Assembly (NCBI GenBank): GCA_951828385.1
Contig: OX639973.1
Span: 4,083,200-4,147,199, forward strand
Direction: 5' to 3'
Source: an uncultured Poribacteria bacterium
GTDB lineage: Bacteria > Poribacteria > WGA-4E > WGA-3G
Length of the DNA: 64,000 nucleotides
Shown here piece by piece: positions 47,910-55,952 of this stretch. The position numbers were made by a program, and so were the translations under genes. Below the pieces are notes generated by a model that was given only the letters and a program-made list of their open reading frames with translations, searched no databases and was not told where the DNA came from. Numbering within the stretch: the stretch's first letter is position 1; every line of letters begins with the position of its first letter.

Positions 47910-49211
47910 TTAGTCTGTGCGTAGCGCTTCCTTAGGGGGAAGCATAGAGGCTTTTATGGCTGGATACAGTCCAAAAAAGATGCCAATTGCTGCGGAGAAT
48001 GATACGGAGATGAGTACCCATTGCGTTGAGATGACCGATGGCCATTCGGGCACGATTTTGGCGATTTTGACTGCAAGCATCGCCATCCCTTCGCCGGCAA
48101 AGATACCTAATCCAACGCCAATTGCGCCACCAACGCCACACATGATGACCGCTTCTATCAAGAATTGAAGTAGGATATCTAAAGGTTTGGCGCCGAGTGC
48201 TTTTCGCAAGCCGATCTCGCGCGTCCGTTCAGTGACGGCGACGAGCATCATATTCATAATACCGATGCCGCCAACGAGGAGCGAGAAGCCGGCGATGCTG
48301 CCTAAGGCGATTTTGATCATCTTACTGATTTTTTCTAACTGTGCCATGCCTGACCGCATCGCTCGGATTTTGATGAAGTCGTCTTGGTCGTTGTGTCGTT
48401 TTCGGATAACTGTTTGCACCTCTTCAATTGCTTTAGGGATGTCATCAATGGTATTCGCGAAAACCATAATATCCGAGACCCTGTCGCCACCCGTAAGGCG
48501 GTCTTGTACAGTTGTTATCGGGATAAAGGCGAGGTTGTCGTAACTCATGCCGAACCGTAAACTTCTGCCTCTCGGTACGAGTGTGCCGACGACTGTGAAA
48601 CGTTCAGTCAGACGGTCTCGCCGTCTTCTACCCCACTGATCGCGGTATCGGACATCCCGTGCGATTTTAATCTCTTGCCCTAACGGTGATTGATTGCCAA
48701 AGAGTTCGACTGCTATTTCGTCTCCGAGGACGCAGATTTTTGTTGCCTTTTCGACATCTTCGTCTGTAATGAAGCGTCCTGCTCTGAGGTTCCAATTCAT
48801 TGCGTTTTGGTAGTTGGCATCTACACCGTTATAGCCTGCGCGGGTTTCAGTGCCGCCTGGACCCTGAATCAAAACGTGTCTCCAATCTGGGATTCTCGGT
48901 GCGACTGTACTCACGGATGGGCATTCTGCCTCAATTGCCTGAGCGTCTTCATATTTCATGTATTCATTGCTACGGATGCGAATCCATCTATTATTTTCCC
49001 GTTTATATGATGTATGGTAGAGTGTGATACGTGTCGCACCGCCCAACTTTTCTACGTCATTCATGACGATTTCTTTAGCACCGTCACCGATGGCTATCAT
49101 TGCCAGGACCGCTGCGATACCGATGATAATTCCTAACATCGTTAATAGCGAACGCATTTTGTGCGCTCGAATCGCAGCGACCCCAATAGATATTCCTTCA
49201 ATTAAACGCAT
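47910..49211 (-). CDS. MacB-like ABC transporter permease, paralogue 1
   Basis: 433 residues. HKMRSLLTMLGIIIGIAAVL (TM1), periplasmic core with TETRAGYNGVDANYQNAMNW, then IAGFSLLVGGIGIMNMMLVA, TERTREIGLRKALGAKPLDI and FFGLYPAIKASMLPPKEALR. It is the first permease in the transcription order and has its own terminator behind it. Three near-equal paralogues plus one divergent copy suggest heteromeric permease pairs or substrate diversification. No Walker A motif exists in any of the four. Confidence 0.9.
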   Translation of the reverse strand: MRLIEGISIGVAAIRAHKMRSLLTMLGIIIGIAAVLAMIAIGDGAKEIVMNDVEKLGGATRITLYHTSYKRENNRWIRIRSNEYMKYEDAQAIEAECPSVSTVAPRIPDWRHVLIQGPGGTETRAGYNGVDANYQNAMNWNLRAGRFITDEDVEKATKICVLGDEIAVELFGNQSPLGQEIKIARDVRYRDQWGRRRRDRLTERFTVVGTLVPRGRSLRFGMSYDNLAFIPITTVQDRLTGGDRVSDIMVFANTIDDIPKAIEEVQTVIRKRHNDQDDFIKIRAMRSGMAQLEKISKMIKIALGSIAGFSLLVGGIGIMNMMLVAVTERTREIGLRKALGAKPLDILLQFLIEAVIMCGVGGAIGVGLGIFAGEGMAMLAVKIAKIVPEWPSVISTQWVLISVSFSAAIGIFFGLYPAIKASMLPPKEALRTD

Positions 49212-49437
49212 GTTTTCTCCTAAGTGTTTTAACGGATCTATTGGTGTATTTTTTGATATGTCATTGAGAACACAGGGGTATTTGACTGGATTAACGGAAA
49301 TAGGTTTAAGCGAGTTTCACATAAAGCGAAAAGGGTTTCTTGTTTTTTTGGAGATATGTTAGGATAGTACCAGTGATTGACCTGAAGGGAAGCTGCTGAA
49401 AATGCTGAGAATTTTTTATCAAATTCTTCGGTGTCAA
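49212..49437. other. Gap before the TnpA/TnpB element
   Basis: 226 bp with no gene. It should hold the promoter for the first permease (minus strand), but no strong hexamer pair stands out. Confidence 0.3.
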
Positions 49438-49511
49438 AACCCCTTGCTTTAGCTGGGGGATGTAGACACCGCCCTATTGAATTAGACCAAGGGTCTATAT
49501 TGAAAAAAGGT

Positions 49512-49540
49512 TTTACATTCTAACATTTTTGTGGTATAAT
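49512..49540 (+). promoter_or_regulatory. Sigma-70 promoter of tnpA-tnpB
   Basis: TTTACA, exactly 17 bp, TATAAT, 34 bp before the tnpA ATG. The -10 region (TATAATATATGTAT) is the same as in the TnpB-only elements. Confidence 0.7.
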
Positions 49541-49573
49541 ATATGTATAATCTAACACAAAAAAGGTTTTAGA

Positions 49574-49987
49574 ATGAAATTAGAAACACCTATTTTAACA
49601 TATCAAACGACACGATCTGCTACATACGCCTGTGAGTACCATATCATCTGGTGTACAAAATACAGAAGAAGTGTCTTGTCTTCTGACATTCAAGAACGAT
49701 TCAAAGAACTTGTCATAGAATCAGAAGAAAAACACGGATTTACGGTTCGTGCTTTAGAGACAATGACAGACCACATACATTTGTTGATTAGCATTCCTCC
49801 AACTCAAGCCGTTGGTGTAATGATTGGCAAACTCAAAGGAATGACGGCTCAAGTTCTTCGTGAGGAGTTTCCGCACCTAAAATCAAGACTGCCGAACTTG
49901 TGGACACGTTCCTATTTTGTAGCGTCTACAGGGGGTGTAACACTACAAGTTCTAAAAGAATATGTAGAAAACCAGAAAGGTGTCTAA
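49574..49987 (+). CDS. tnpA: IS200/IS605 transposase TnpA (HUH, Y1)
   Basis: 137 residues, the usual size. Catalytic HUH pair His67/His69 in TDHIHLLIS and nucleophile Tyr130 in VLKEYVENQ. It works as a dimer that cuts and joins single-stranded DNA at subterminal hairpins without target duplication. Its TAA is immediately followed by the tnpB ATG, so the genes are co-translated. All active-site residues are present, so it may be active, and it could be a source of transposase for related elements, although the TnpB-only elements have differently sequenced hairpins. Confidence 0.95.
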   Translation: MKLETPILTYQTTRSATYACEYHIIWCTKYRRSVLSSDIQERFKELVIESEEKHGFTVRALETMTDHIHLLISIPPTQAVGVMIGKLKGMTAQVLREEFPHLKSRLPNLWTRSYFVASTGGVTLQVLKEYVENQKGV

Positions 49988-51226
49988 ATGCCAAGTTTCT
50001 ACCGCACGCAAACCCTGAAAATAGAAGCACAACCGATATTCTCTGAAGCGAATGCTGCGTCTGGTGCTGTTTGGAATGCCTGTTGCGATCAAATGGATAT
50101 GTACCAGTGGCAGCGTGGCTATCCTCATGCTCACAGAGACTTCTATTTCGGTAAAGACTGCGAAGGCTGGATAGACCGAAAACTTTCTAATCCACTCTTG
50201 CATTCCCAAAGTCGGCAAGCGGTTCGGGAGCGTTACTTCAAGTCTTGGTTGTCCTACTCTGCTGTGAAAAAATCGGGTGGCGTTAGAAAGCCGAAACCTC
50301 CTAACACACGAAAAAACTATATGACGACCCGTTGGAAAAAGTCTGCCATTCGTTTTGTAGAAGGTAGCCTCTTTGGTAAACGCGTTGAACTTTCTATGGC
50401 ACAGAGTCAACCGAAAATAGAGATACCTTTGCCCAACAACTTTGATATGTCTAAAGCAGCACATATCGCAACGATTGATTTGTGCTATAACTACGGACAC
50501 TGGACACTCCATTTTTCGTATTTGTATCACACCGAAACACCTGAAACCGGTAAAGAAGTTGTAGGCGTTGATATAGGCGAAATACACCCGATTGTCTCTC
50601 ACGATGGTCAAGACACACATATCTACAATGGACGGTATATCCGCTCACTATACCGCTATAGAAACAAAGTGCTTGCCGAATTCAGTCAGACGCTCAGTCG
50701 GTGTAAACGCCATTCTAAACGCTGGTGGAGACTCACCCGTCGGAAGTGGAAGCGTATTAGAAAGATTGATAACCAAATCAAAGACGCACTCCACAAACAG
50801 ACCACTAAGTTCGTCAAATACTGCCAAGCAAAAGGTATTGGCACAATAATACTCGGAGACCTCACAGGTATTCGAAACACCATAGACTACGGAAAAAAGA
50901 CGAACCAGAAACTCCACCAGTGGGCTTTTGGTAAGATTGCCGAGTTGATAACCTACAAAGCGAAAGCGTTAGGTATCAAAGTCAAAGTCATTGACGAATC
51001 CTATACCTCTCAAACTTGCCCTAAATGTGGCAACCGAAAGAAACCGAACAATCGCAACTATACCTGTAAATGTGGTTTCCAATATCACCGCGACGGTGTC
51101 GGTGCGATCAATATCAGAGAAAAGTATCTGGGTCACTTCGGTGTCCCCGTAGTGGCGGAAATGGGTTCTCCCCGTATGACACCGCCCTTGGGCTTTCGCT
51201 TGGAAGTCCCTGTTGCCTCGTCTTAG
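49988..51226 (+). CDS. tnpB: TnpB nuclease with altered RuvC-II position
   Basis: 412 residues, only distantly related to the TnpB at 12947. RuvC-I Asp195 (VVGVDIGEIH) and RuvC-III Asp369 (QYHRDGVGAINI) are present, with zinc-ribbon cysteines 344, 347, 360 and 362. At the RuvC-II position, where most TnpBs have Glu-Asp-Leu, this protein has Gly290-Asp-Leu (IILGDLTGIRN). Glu337 in VIDESYTSQTC, just before the ribbon, is a candidate replacement, as described for TnpBs with rearranged active sites. Otherwise it could be catalytically dead. It follows tnpA without a gap; the C-terminal ~30 residues probably overlap the guide-RNA region. Confidence 0.9.
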   Translation: MPSFYRTQTLKIEAQPIFSEANAASGAVWNACCDQMDMYQWQRGYPHAHRDFYFGKDCEGWIDRKLSNPLLHSQSRQAVRERYFKSWLSYSAVKKSGGVRKPKPPNTRKNYMTTRWKKSAIRFVEGSLFGKRVELSMAQSQPKIEIPLPNNFDMSKAAHIATIDLCYNYGHWTLHFSYLYHTETPETGKEVVGVDIGEIHPIVSHDGQDTHIYNGRYIRSLYRYRNKVLAEFSQTLSRCKRHSKRWWRLTRRKWKRIRKIDNQIKDALHKQTTKFVKYCQAKGIGTIILGDLTGIRNTIDYGKKTNQKLHQWAFGKIAELITYKAKALGIKVKVIDESYTSQTCPKCGNRKKPNNRNYTCKCGFQYHRDGVGAINIREKYLGHFGVPVVAEMGSPRMTPPLGFRLEVPVASS

Positions 51227-51291
51227 ACACGAGGAATGTTCCTAAAAGGAACAAAAGAATCACCCTTGCTTTAGCTGGGTGAGTATGTCAA
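51227..51291 (+). ncRNA. Predicted right-end guide RNA tail
   Basis: Noncoding part of the right end with hairpin 51261-51281. By analogy with other TnpB elements the guide would start at ~51292 (AGGGATATAACATCC, shifted by a base or two). Confidence 0.35.
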
Positions 51292-51324
51292 GGGATATAA
51301 CATCCTATAGATAGCGTATCCGTG

Positions 51325-52149
51325 TTACCGCAAACGGTCAACGGTTTTCTGATAACGTGTTTCCATCTCAGGCCCCTGCGCTTGTAAGTATTCCTGCTCC
51401 GAATGGCGTGCAGCCTCGGTGGAAGGCGGGGGCGGAATGTCAATGTCTGCCGTGCTAATCTGGTCGTTTCCCCATTTATATGCGACAATTTCGCCTTTGC
51501 TGATGATGAGATTCATACCGACGTTTGCCTCTACAATCGGCACGCCGTTTTCGCGTGCTCTGGCGAGAACGGTTTGATTTTGTGATTTACCTTTTGAACC
51601 GTAGGAAGGGATCAGCAGGAATTGCGCGCCATCTAAAACCAGCGTCCGTGCAATCAATGGATTCCACCGATCATTGCAAATTAAGATGCCGACGCGTCCG
51701 AAGGGTGTATCAAACGCACGAATCGTTTCGCCGATACAATTGAAGTTCCACGATGGATGTGTGCCTTCGGCGAATTGTGTTTTATGATAGGTGCCGCATA
51801 TCTCACCATTGCTGTCAATAAACACAGCAGAATTGTAAACAGAGTTACCACACCGTTCAGCGAAACCGAAACAGAGACAGGTCTTAAGTTGGTGTGCAAG
51901 CCGTTGGAATCGGTGAATATAAGTACCATCAATCGGCTCGGCAATGTCAAGCATCGCCTCCGGTGTGGCTTTACCTTCGATGACATCCATGACGACATAG
52001 CCTTCCAATACGCCTTCGGTCGCCAAAATTAGTTGTGGTGTATCCTTAGCGGCTTCAACGAAGAAAGCCTCCAATTTATCAGCGTTGGAGGCTTTCTCCC
52101 ATTTGGCAGGTTTCAACGAAATTGCGGATACTTTGATTGATTGATACAT
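51325..52149 (-). CDS. Nitrilase-superfamily carbon-nitrogen hydrolase
   Basis: 274 residues. Complete Glu-Lys-Cys triad: Glu45 (ILATEGVLEGY), Lys123 (TYHKTQFAEG) and Cys158 (GILICNDRWNP). These enzymes hydrolyse amides or nitriles, or condense carbamoyl groups. It lies 30 bp after the secreted cyclase-fold gene on the same strand and probably shares its transcript. Substrate unknown. Confidence 0.9.
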   Translation of the reverse strand: MYQSIKVSAISLKPAKWEKASNADKLEAFFVEAAKDTPQLILATEGVLEGYVVMDVIEGKATPEAMLDIAEPIDGTYIHRFQRLAHQLKTCLCFGFAERCGNSVYNSAVFIDSNGEICGTYHKTQFAEGTHPSWNFNCIGETIRAFDTPFGRVGILICNDRWNPLIARTLVLDGAQFLLIPSYGSKGKSQNQTVLARARENGVPIVEANVGMNLIISKGEIVAYKWGNDQISTADIDIPPPPSTEAARHSEQEYLQAQGPEMETRYQKTVDRLR

Positions 52150-52179
52150 AGGTTCTGAAAAGTCTAAAAGCGGTTACAC

Positions 52180-53295
52180 CTATTTCGGGTAGGCGGTATC
52201 AAGGCCGAGAACCACATAAGCAGTTACGAGTCTCGGATCTGCTTCCATCCAGCGGCTTTGCTCATTCACCCAGAATCCATCGGGTTTCTGCAATTCGATC
52301 ATTTTTTCTGCGAACTCTCGGTACCAATCGTGTGAGATGCCTTTCGTGTCTACAAAGGTTGATTGACCATAAAGTCGCAACGCCTTCGCCATGGTGTGAT
52401 AGTGATAGTATAAACCTTGTGAACCCATACCATAGTTTTCTTCGAGCGTGAAGTGCTCCTGTATCCACTTGAAAGCGGCTTCGACGCGTTCATCATCTTT
52501 ATCAACATTTGCGTAGATGAAACTCAACAACCCGGCGTAAGTCATGCTGGCATAAGAGCGCGGACTTCCTGCGGCATCTGTTCCGGCTTTGCTTTCACCG
52601 TCAGGCGAATAGATGAACCCGCCGTCGTTACCAGCCCATTTTTGATCGTTGCTCTCGCTCCGATTCTGGGTGCGTTCGAGGTATTTAATTGCCTTGTCCC
52701 AAACTTCTTGGTCATCGGAACCGCTCTCTTTGAGTGCTTGGATAGCAATGTTCAGGTTGGACAGGTCTTTCACGTCCTGACGGCTGCCGTAGCCGATCCC
52801 ACCATAATAAGTGCTTTCCTCATCCGTGACTTGTAAACCCTTCAAGAAGCCTTGCGCTTTTTTAATAACTTCGTCATATTTCGGGTTGCCAGTTGAGGAA
52901 AGCGCCATGATGGAAATAGAGGTGTTGTAATTCGGCAGTGCGGGTTGCATCTCAGCATCGTAGATTGCACCGTTTGGCTGTTGCATCGCAACCAACCGCT
53001 GCAGCCCCTTCTGGATAAAAGGATGATCCGCCTCTGCGTATTTCTTTTCTGGATGTCGTAAAAAGGCAGTGAGTACCAGAGCCGTTATGCCCGGATGATT
53101 GGCGAAGAGTCCGTCCTCAGCTTGTTGTCCCTTTAGCCATTCCAACCCTTTGTCAATGCTTTCGACAACCTGCTTGTTTAATTCTGTATATGTTGACGTG
53201 TCTGCTGCGTGATGATCGGCTATACCGTTTTGTAAAACGGAAACCAATACAAGGAGCAATATCAGTATGAATCCATACTGTGTTTTCGTTTTCAT
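52180..53295 (-). CDS. Secreted prenyltransferase/squalene-oxidase-repeat (alpha/alpha toroid) protein
   Basis: 371 residues. Signal peptide MKTKTQYGFILILLLVLVS... to about residue 26 (shown in part). The mature protein is a chain of toroid repeats with QQ-x-GxF/W signatures: GLEWLKGQQAEDGLF, RLVAMQQPNGAIYD, GNDGGFIYSPDG, MIELQKPDGFWVNE. This fold occurs in terpene cyclases, but the DxDD or catalytic His motifs are not seen, and export to the periplasm argues against a terpene-cyclase role. GGGAGAG lies before the ATG. A glycan-binding or lyase-like role is possible but untested. Confidence 0.8.
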   Translation of the reverse strand: MKTKTQYGFILILLLVLVSVLQNGIADHHAADTSTYTELNKQVVESIDKGLEWLKGQQAEDGLFANHPGITALVLTAFLRHPEKKYAEADHPFIQKGLQRLVAMQQPNGAIYDAEMQPALPNYNTSISIMALSSTGNPKYDEVIKKAQGFLKGLQVTDEESTYYGGIGYGSRQDVKDLSNLNIAIQALKESGSDDQEVWDKAIKYLERTQNRSESNDQKWAGNDGGFIYSPDGESKAGTDAAGSPRSYASMTYAGLLSFIYANVDKDDERVEAAFKWIQEHFTLEENYGMGSQGLYYHYHTMAKALRLYGQSTFVDTKGISHDWYREFAEKMIELQKPDGFWVNEQSRWMEADPRLVTAYVVLGLDTAYPK

Positions 53296-53544
53296 GGGTC
53301 TCTCCCTTATGACCGGTTGTTTGTGTTATACTGTGTAGCAAATACGATGCCAGTTTGGAATGCCTATTATTGCGCTGATTTGGGAATTCTAAGGCATAAT
53401 TCCGCCAATAACTGAACACTGCTGTCTATAATTTGAACAAATTTTTAAATATTGGGTTTCCGCTCCGTTTTTTCCGTTGTCAAAAACGGGTTTTAGCCCA
53501 AAATAAACGGATAGGACTAAAGCATCACGACTGAGAGGATGCTC
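53296..53544. other. Gap without a gene
   Basis: 249 bp. It includes an imperfect inverted pair (TTTTTCCGTTGTCAAAAACGGG, shown in part) near 53470-53510. Nothing else is recognised. Confidence 0.3.
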
Positions 53545-54582
53545 TTACGAGATTCGCACGGTTTGTCCCGTTTCTGAAGACTGCATCGCTGCGTCGTAGA
53601 CCTGCATAACTTTTCGGATTTCCTCAGGTTTGACAACCAACTCCGCGCCTTTGTTCAGTACGTCTGCGATGTTCTGATAGTAGGATTTCCATGTTGTCTG
53701 GACGCTTTCGACAACGATCTCACGGTTCTCGCCACCCGCCTCGGTCCAGACTTTTGCATAGTTTTCGGGGTCTTGCTGCGCGGCATCAATGTTCCCGTCG
53801 CGCATTGGTCCTTCTTGTGGGTCGAGTCCGTATTTGATTAATCCACCTAAATCCCCGACGATATACCAGCGCGGTTTTTCTGCTTTGGAGAGATTTCCGA
53901 TCTCAATCTGATACCGGACATCGTTCTCAAACTTGATGATAAGGTTGCCATAGTTGCCGATATCTGTGTCCCATCTTGTGTTGTAGTGAATATCACAGAA
54001 GACAGATTCAACGGGTGCCGTTACGAGCTGCAGTGCCTGATCGACGAAGTGTGCGGGCCAGTCGTAAAGGATACCACCACTCTGACTTTTGACCCCACGC
54101 CAACCGCCCGGTGCGCCGTAACGCATAATCGCAACCTGATAGAGATAAGGTGTTCCGAGCAGACCGTCGTCAATAATTTTTCTGACGGTGTTATAGTCCC
54201 AATCCCATCTGCGGTTATGAAAGACGCTGAGCAGCACATCGTTCCGTTTGCTGGCGGCGATCATTGCGTCTGCTTCTTCGGTATTCATCGCCATAATTTT
54301 GTCTGTAACGACGTGTTTACCTGCATCCATCGCTTTGGTGGCGAGTTCGGCGTGTGTATCGTGTGGTGTGGCTAATACGACGAGATCAACAGCATCATCT
54401 GCGATGACTTCGTCAATTGTTTGATAGCTTTGCGCGTTTGGGTATGCTTCGCGTGCGGCCTCGCGGCGTTCAGCATTCCGCGTGGCAATAGCGTAAAGGT
54501 TCAATCCATCTGCCAAGCCGACGAGGTATGAATGAAAAGCGCGTCCAGCGTATCCGTAACCGATAACGGCAGTATTTACCAT
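53545..54582 (-). CDS. Gfo/Idh/MocA-family NAD(P)-dependent oxidoreductase
   Basis: 345 residues. Rossmann start VNTAVIGYGYAGRAFHSYL, DLVVLATPHDTHAELA, then TDKIMAMNTEEADAM, where most family members have E-K-P (here T-D-K-I, catalytic Lys kept), and the C-terminal sheet domain with GGILYDWPAHFVDQAL. It probably oxidises a sugar or cyclitol. The ATG lies directly next to a TTTTCAG heptamer tract, so no Shine-Dalgarno is present. Confidence 0.92.
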   Translation of the reverse strand: MVNTAVIGYGYAGRAFHSYLVGLADGLNLYAIATRNAERREAAREAYPNAQSYQTIDEVIADDAVDLVVLATPHDTHAELATKAMDAGKHVVTDKIMAMNTEEADAMIAASKRNDVLLSVFHNRRWDWDYNTVRKIIDDGLLGTPYLYQVAIMRYGAPGGWRGVKSQSGGILYDWPAHFVDQALQLVTAPVESVFCDIHYNTRWDTDIGNYGNLIIKFENDVRYQIEIGNLSKAEKPRWYIVGDLGGLIKYGLDPQEGPMRDGNIDAAQQDPENYAKVWTEAGGENREIVVESVQTTWKSYYQNIADVLNKGAELVVKPEEIRKVMQVYDAAMQSSETGQTVRIS

Positions 54583-54583
54583 G

Positions 54584-54690
54584 ATTAGTTTTCAGTTTTC
54601 AGTTTTCAGTTATTCTCTTGTGACAGGAGTTTTATCTGTTACCGCCACAAGGTATCTCCGACTGAAAACCGATGACTGATGACTCCTTTA
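54584..54690. repeat. TTTTCAG heptamer tract abutting a start codon
   Basis: AGTTTTCAGTTTTCAGTTTTCAG, shown in part, then an inverse arm ACTGAAAACCGATGACTGATG. The tract ends one base before the Gfo/Idh/MocA start codon. Confidence 0.6.
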
Positions 54691-54691
54691 T

Positions 54692-54819
54692 TTAGAGTAA
54701 AGTTTAGAATTAATTGGGCACTCTCAAACAGTCTGAATACCTATAACAGGCATTCAGACTGGCACAAACTGGAAGTTTGTGGTACGAATGTGTCTATTTA
54801 TTTTTAGGATTCACTATAA
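54692..54819. repeat. 128-bp terminal-inverted-repeat element, copy C
   Basis: Near-identical to copy B; the left end is TTAGAGT instead of TTATAGT. It lies upstream of the Gfo/Idh/MocA gene. Confidence 0.8.
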
Positions 54820-55016
54820 AAGTTAATTTGCACAATATGTTCTTAACGCCAGTTTGATTAATCACTTTGGATGTGTTGCAGTTCTATTTTCGCATCACAG
54901 AGACATCAATTGTAGCACAAACTTCATAGTTTGTGGCGTATATGACGTCCATTAACAGTGGACGCTACATAAGTCCAACATTTATCAAACTCACGTTTCT
55001 TAAATTGTTATGAGGT
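54820..55016. repeat. Gap with GTAGCACAAACTT palindrome
   Basis: 54912-54936 is GTAGCACAAACTTCATAGTTTGTGG (arms CACAAACT/AGTTTGTG; shown here only in part as a motif), the same module as inside the 128-bp elements and the 122-bp MITE. No gene is seen. Confidence 0.55.
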
Positions 55017-55814
55017 TTAATGTTGATCGTTCAGGGTCCAATCGTAGTCCAAGTAGTGGAATTTAACGTTCTCCGCTAATAGGAAATCCGCGTCTTCAGG
55101 GGACAGGTAATCGGTGAGAAAGTCCGCTACACCGTCGTAGCCCTCCCTAAAATCATCATCGTACCACTTGAAAATTTTCGAGAGGTAGACGCGACGTTTC
55201 GCGCGGTCAATCCTAACCTGTTCAGGGTTCTGGACAAAGTTGAACGTCGCAGTCTCAAGGCGTTCCTCAATATCTTCGGCAGAAAACGCACTGTTTTCGA
55301 TGGGTGGGCAGCTTGTCGAGGCGCACACAAGGACGAAATGAATACGCGGATCCACAAATTCCGTGCGGATAATGCCGTGTTCAATCTGATTGAGTGTGTG
55401 AGTTTTACCCGCAACTTGGAACTTAAGCCGATAGAAAAACCCGCCGAACCATTTGACTTTTCGGACACTCGTTGTGGGATAGTGGTCGATAACCCCTTTA
55501 ATAACAAGCGCGTTGTAGGCGTTGACCCAGAATGCCAACTGTGCGTTATAGGACAATTCCATGGGTTTTGCAACCGCTAACAGATCCAAGTACTTCTCCA
55601 GTTTTTCGGGGTTCGCCTTCAGTTTTGTATAATTAACCCGTCCCGCTTTATTGACATGTGCTTGCAGTACCTGATTAAATAGATCATGTGAAAAAGACGC
55701 TCCATCTACAGACTGCTGTGTCCGAGAATCCGCTTCGACGCGGAAGTGGTAGAGAAAAAGGATACTCAATACGGATAAGAGCAGGAGACATATAATTAGG
55801 ATTCGATTCTTCAT
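55017..55814 (-). CDS. DUF547 protein, membrane-anchored or secreted
   Basis: 265 residues from the ATG at 55814, which places a hydrophobic helix at the start (ILIICLLLLSVLSILFLYHF). A frame 33 codons longer exists but would hide that signal. DUF547 signatures: LAFWVNAYNALVIKGVIDHY, LNQIEHGIIRTEFVDPRIHF, VLVCASTSCPPIEN and LSKIFKWYDDDF. The cysteine and His-containing pattern suggests a papain- or transglutaminase-like fold, but this is unproven. No Shine-Dalgarno is clear. Confidence 0.85.
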   Translation of the reverse strand: MKNRILIICLLLLSVLSILFLYHFRVEADSRTQQSVDGASFSHDLFNQVLQAHVNKAGRVNYTKLKANPEKLEKYLDLLAVAKPMELSYNAQLAFWVNAYNALVIKGVIDHYPTTSVRKVKWFGGFFYRLKFQVAGKTHTLNQIEHGIIRTEFVDPRIHFVLVCASTSCPPIENSAFSAEDIEERLETATFNFVQNPEQVRIDRAKRRVYLSKIFKWYDDDFREGYDGVADFLTDYLSPEDADFLLAENVKFHYLDYDWTLNDQH

Positions 55815-55952
55815 ATTTTTAATTGTGGAGTTTTTGTTGGGTTTTTCTCTCCCCTTCCCAGTAACGGGTGGGGACCCCTGTCGAAAAACCGGCTTTGGTT
55901 TAACCGAACGCATTCTTAATTTAAGGAAATCTATTTCCAGCGGATAGTGTCC

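Larger units (their letters stand above)
49438..51291 (+). mobile_element. Complete IS200/IS605-type element (tnpA + tnpB)
   Basis: Left hairpin CCCCTTGCTTTAGCTGGGG (49440-49458) and right hairpin CACCCTTGCTTTAGCTGGGTG, in part (51261-51281), share the core CTTGCTTTAGCT. TGTCAA occurs just before the left end (49432-49437) and at the right end (51286-51291), which fits a target sequence plus right-end cleavage signal. There are no inverted terminal repeats and no target duplication. The exact limits are approximate, because only one copy is present. Confidence 0.8.
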
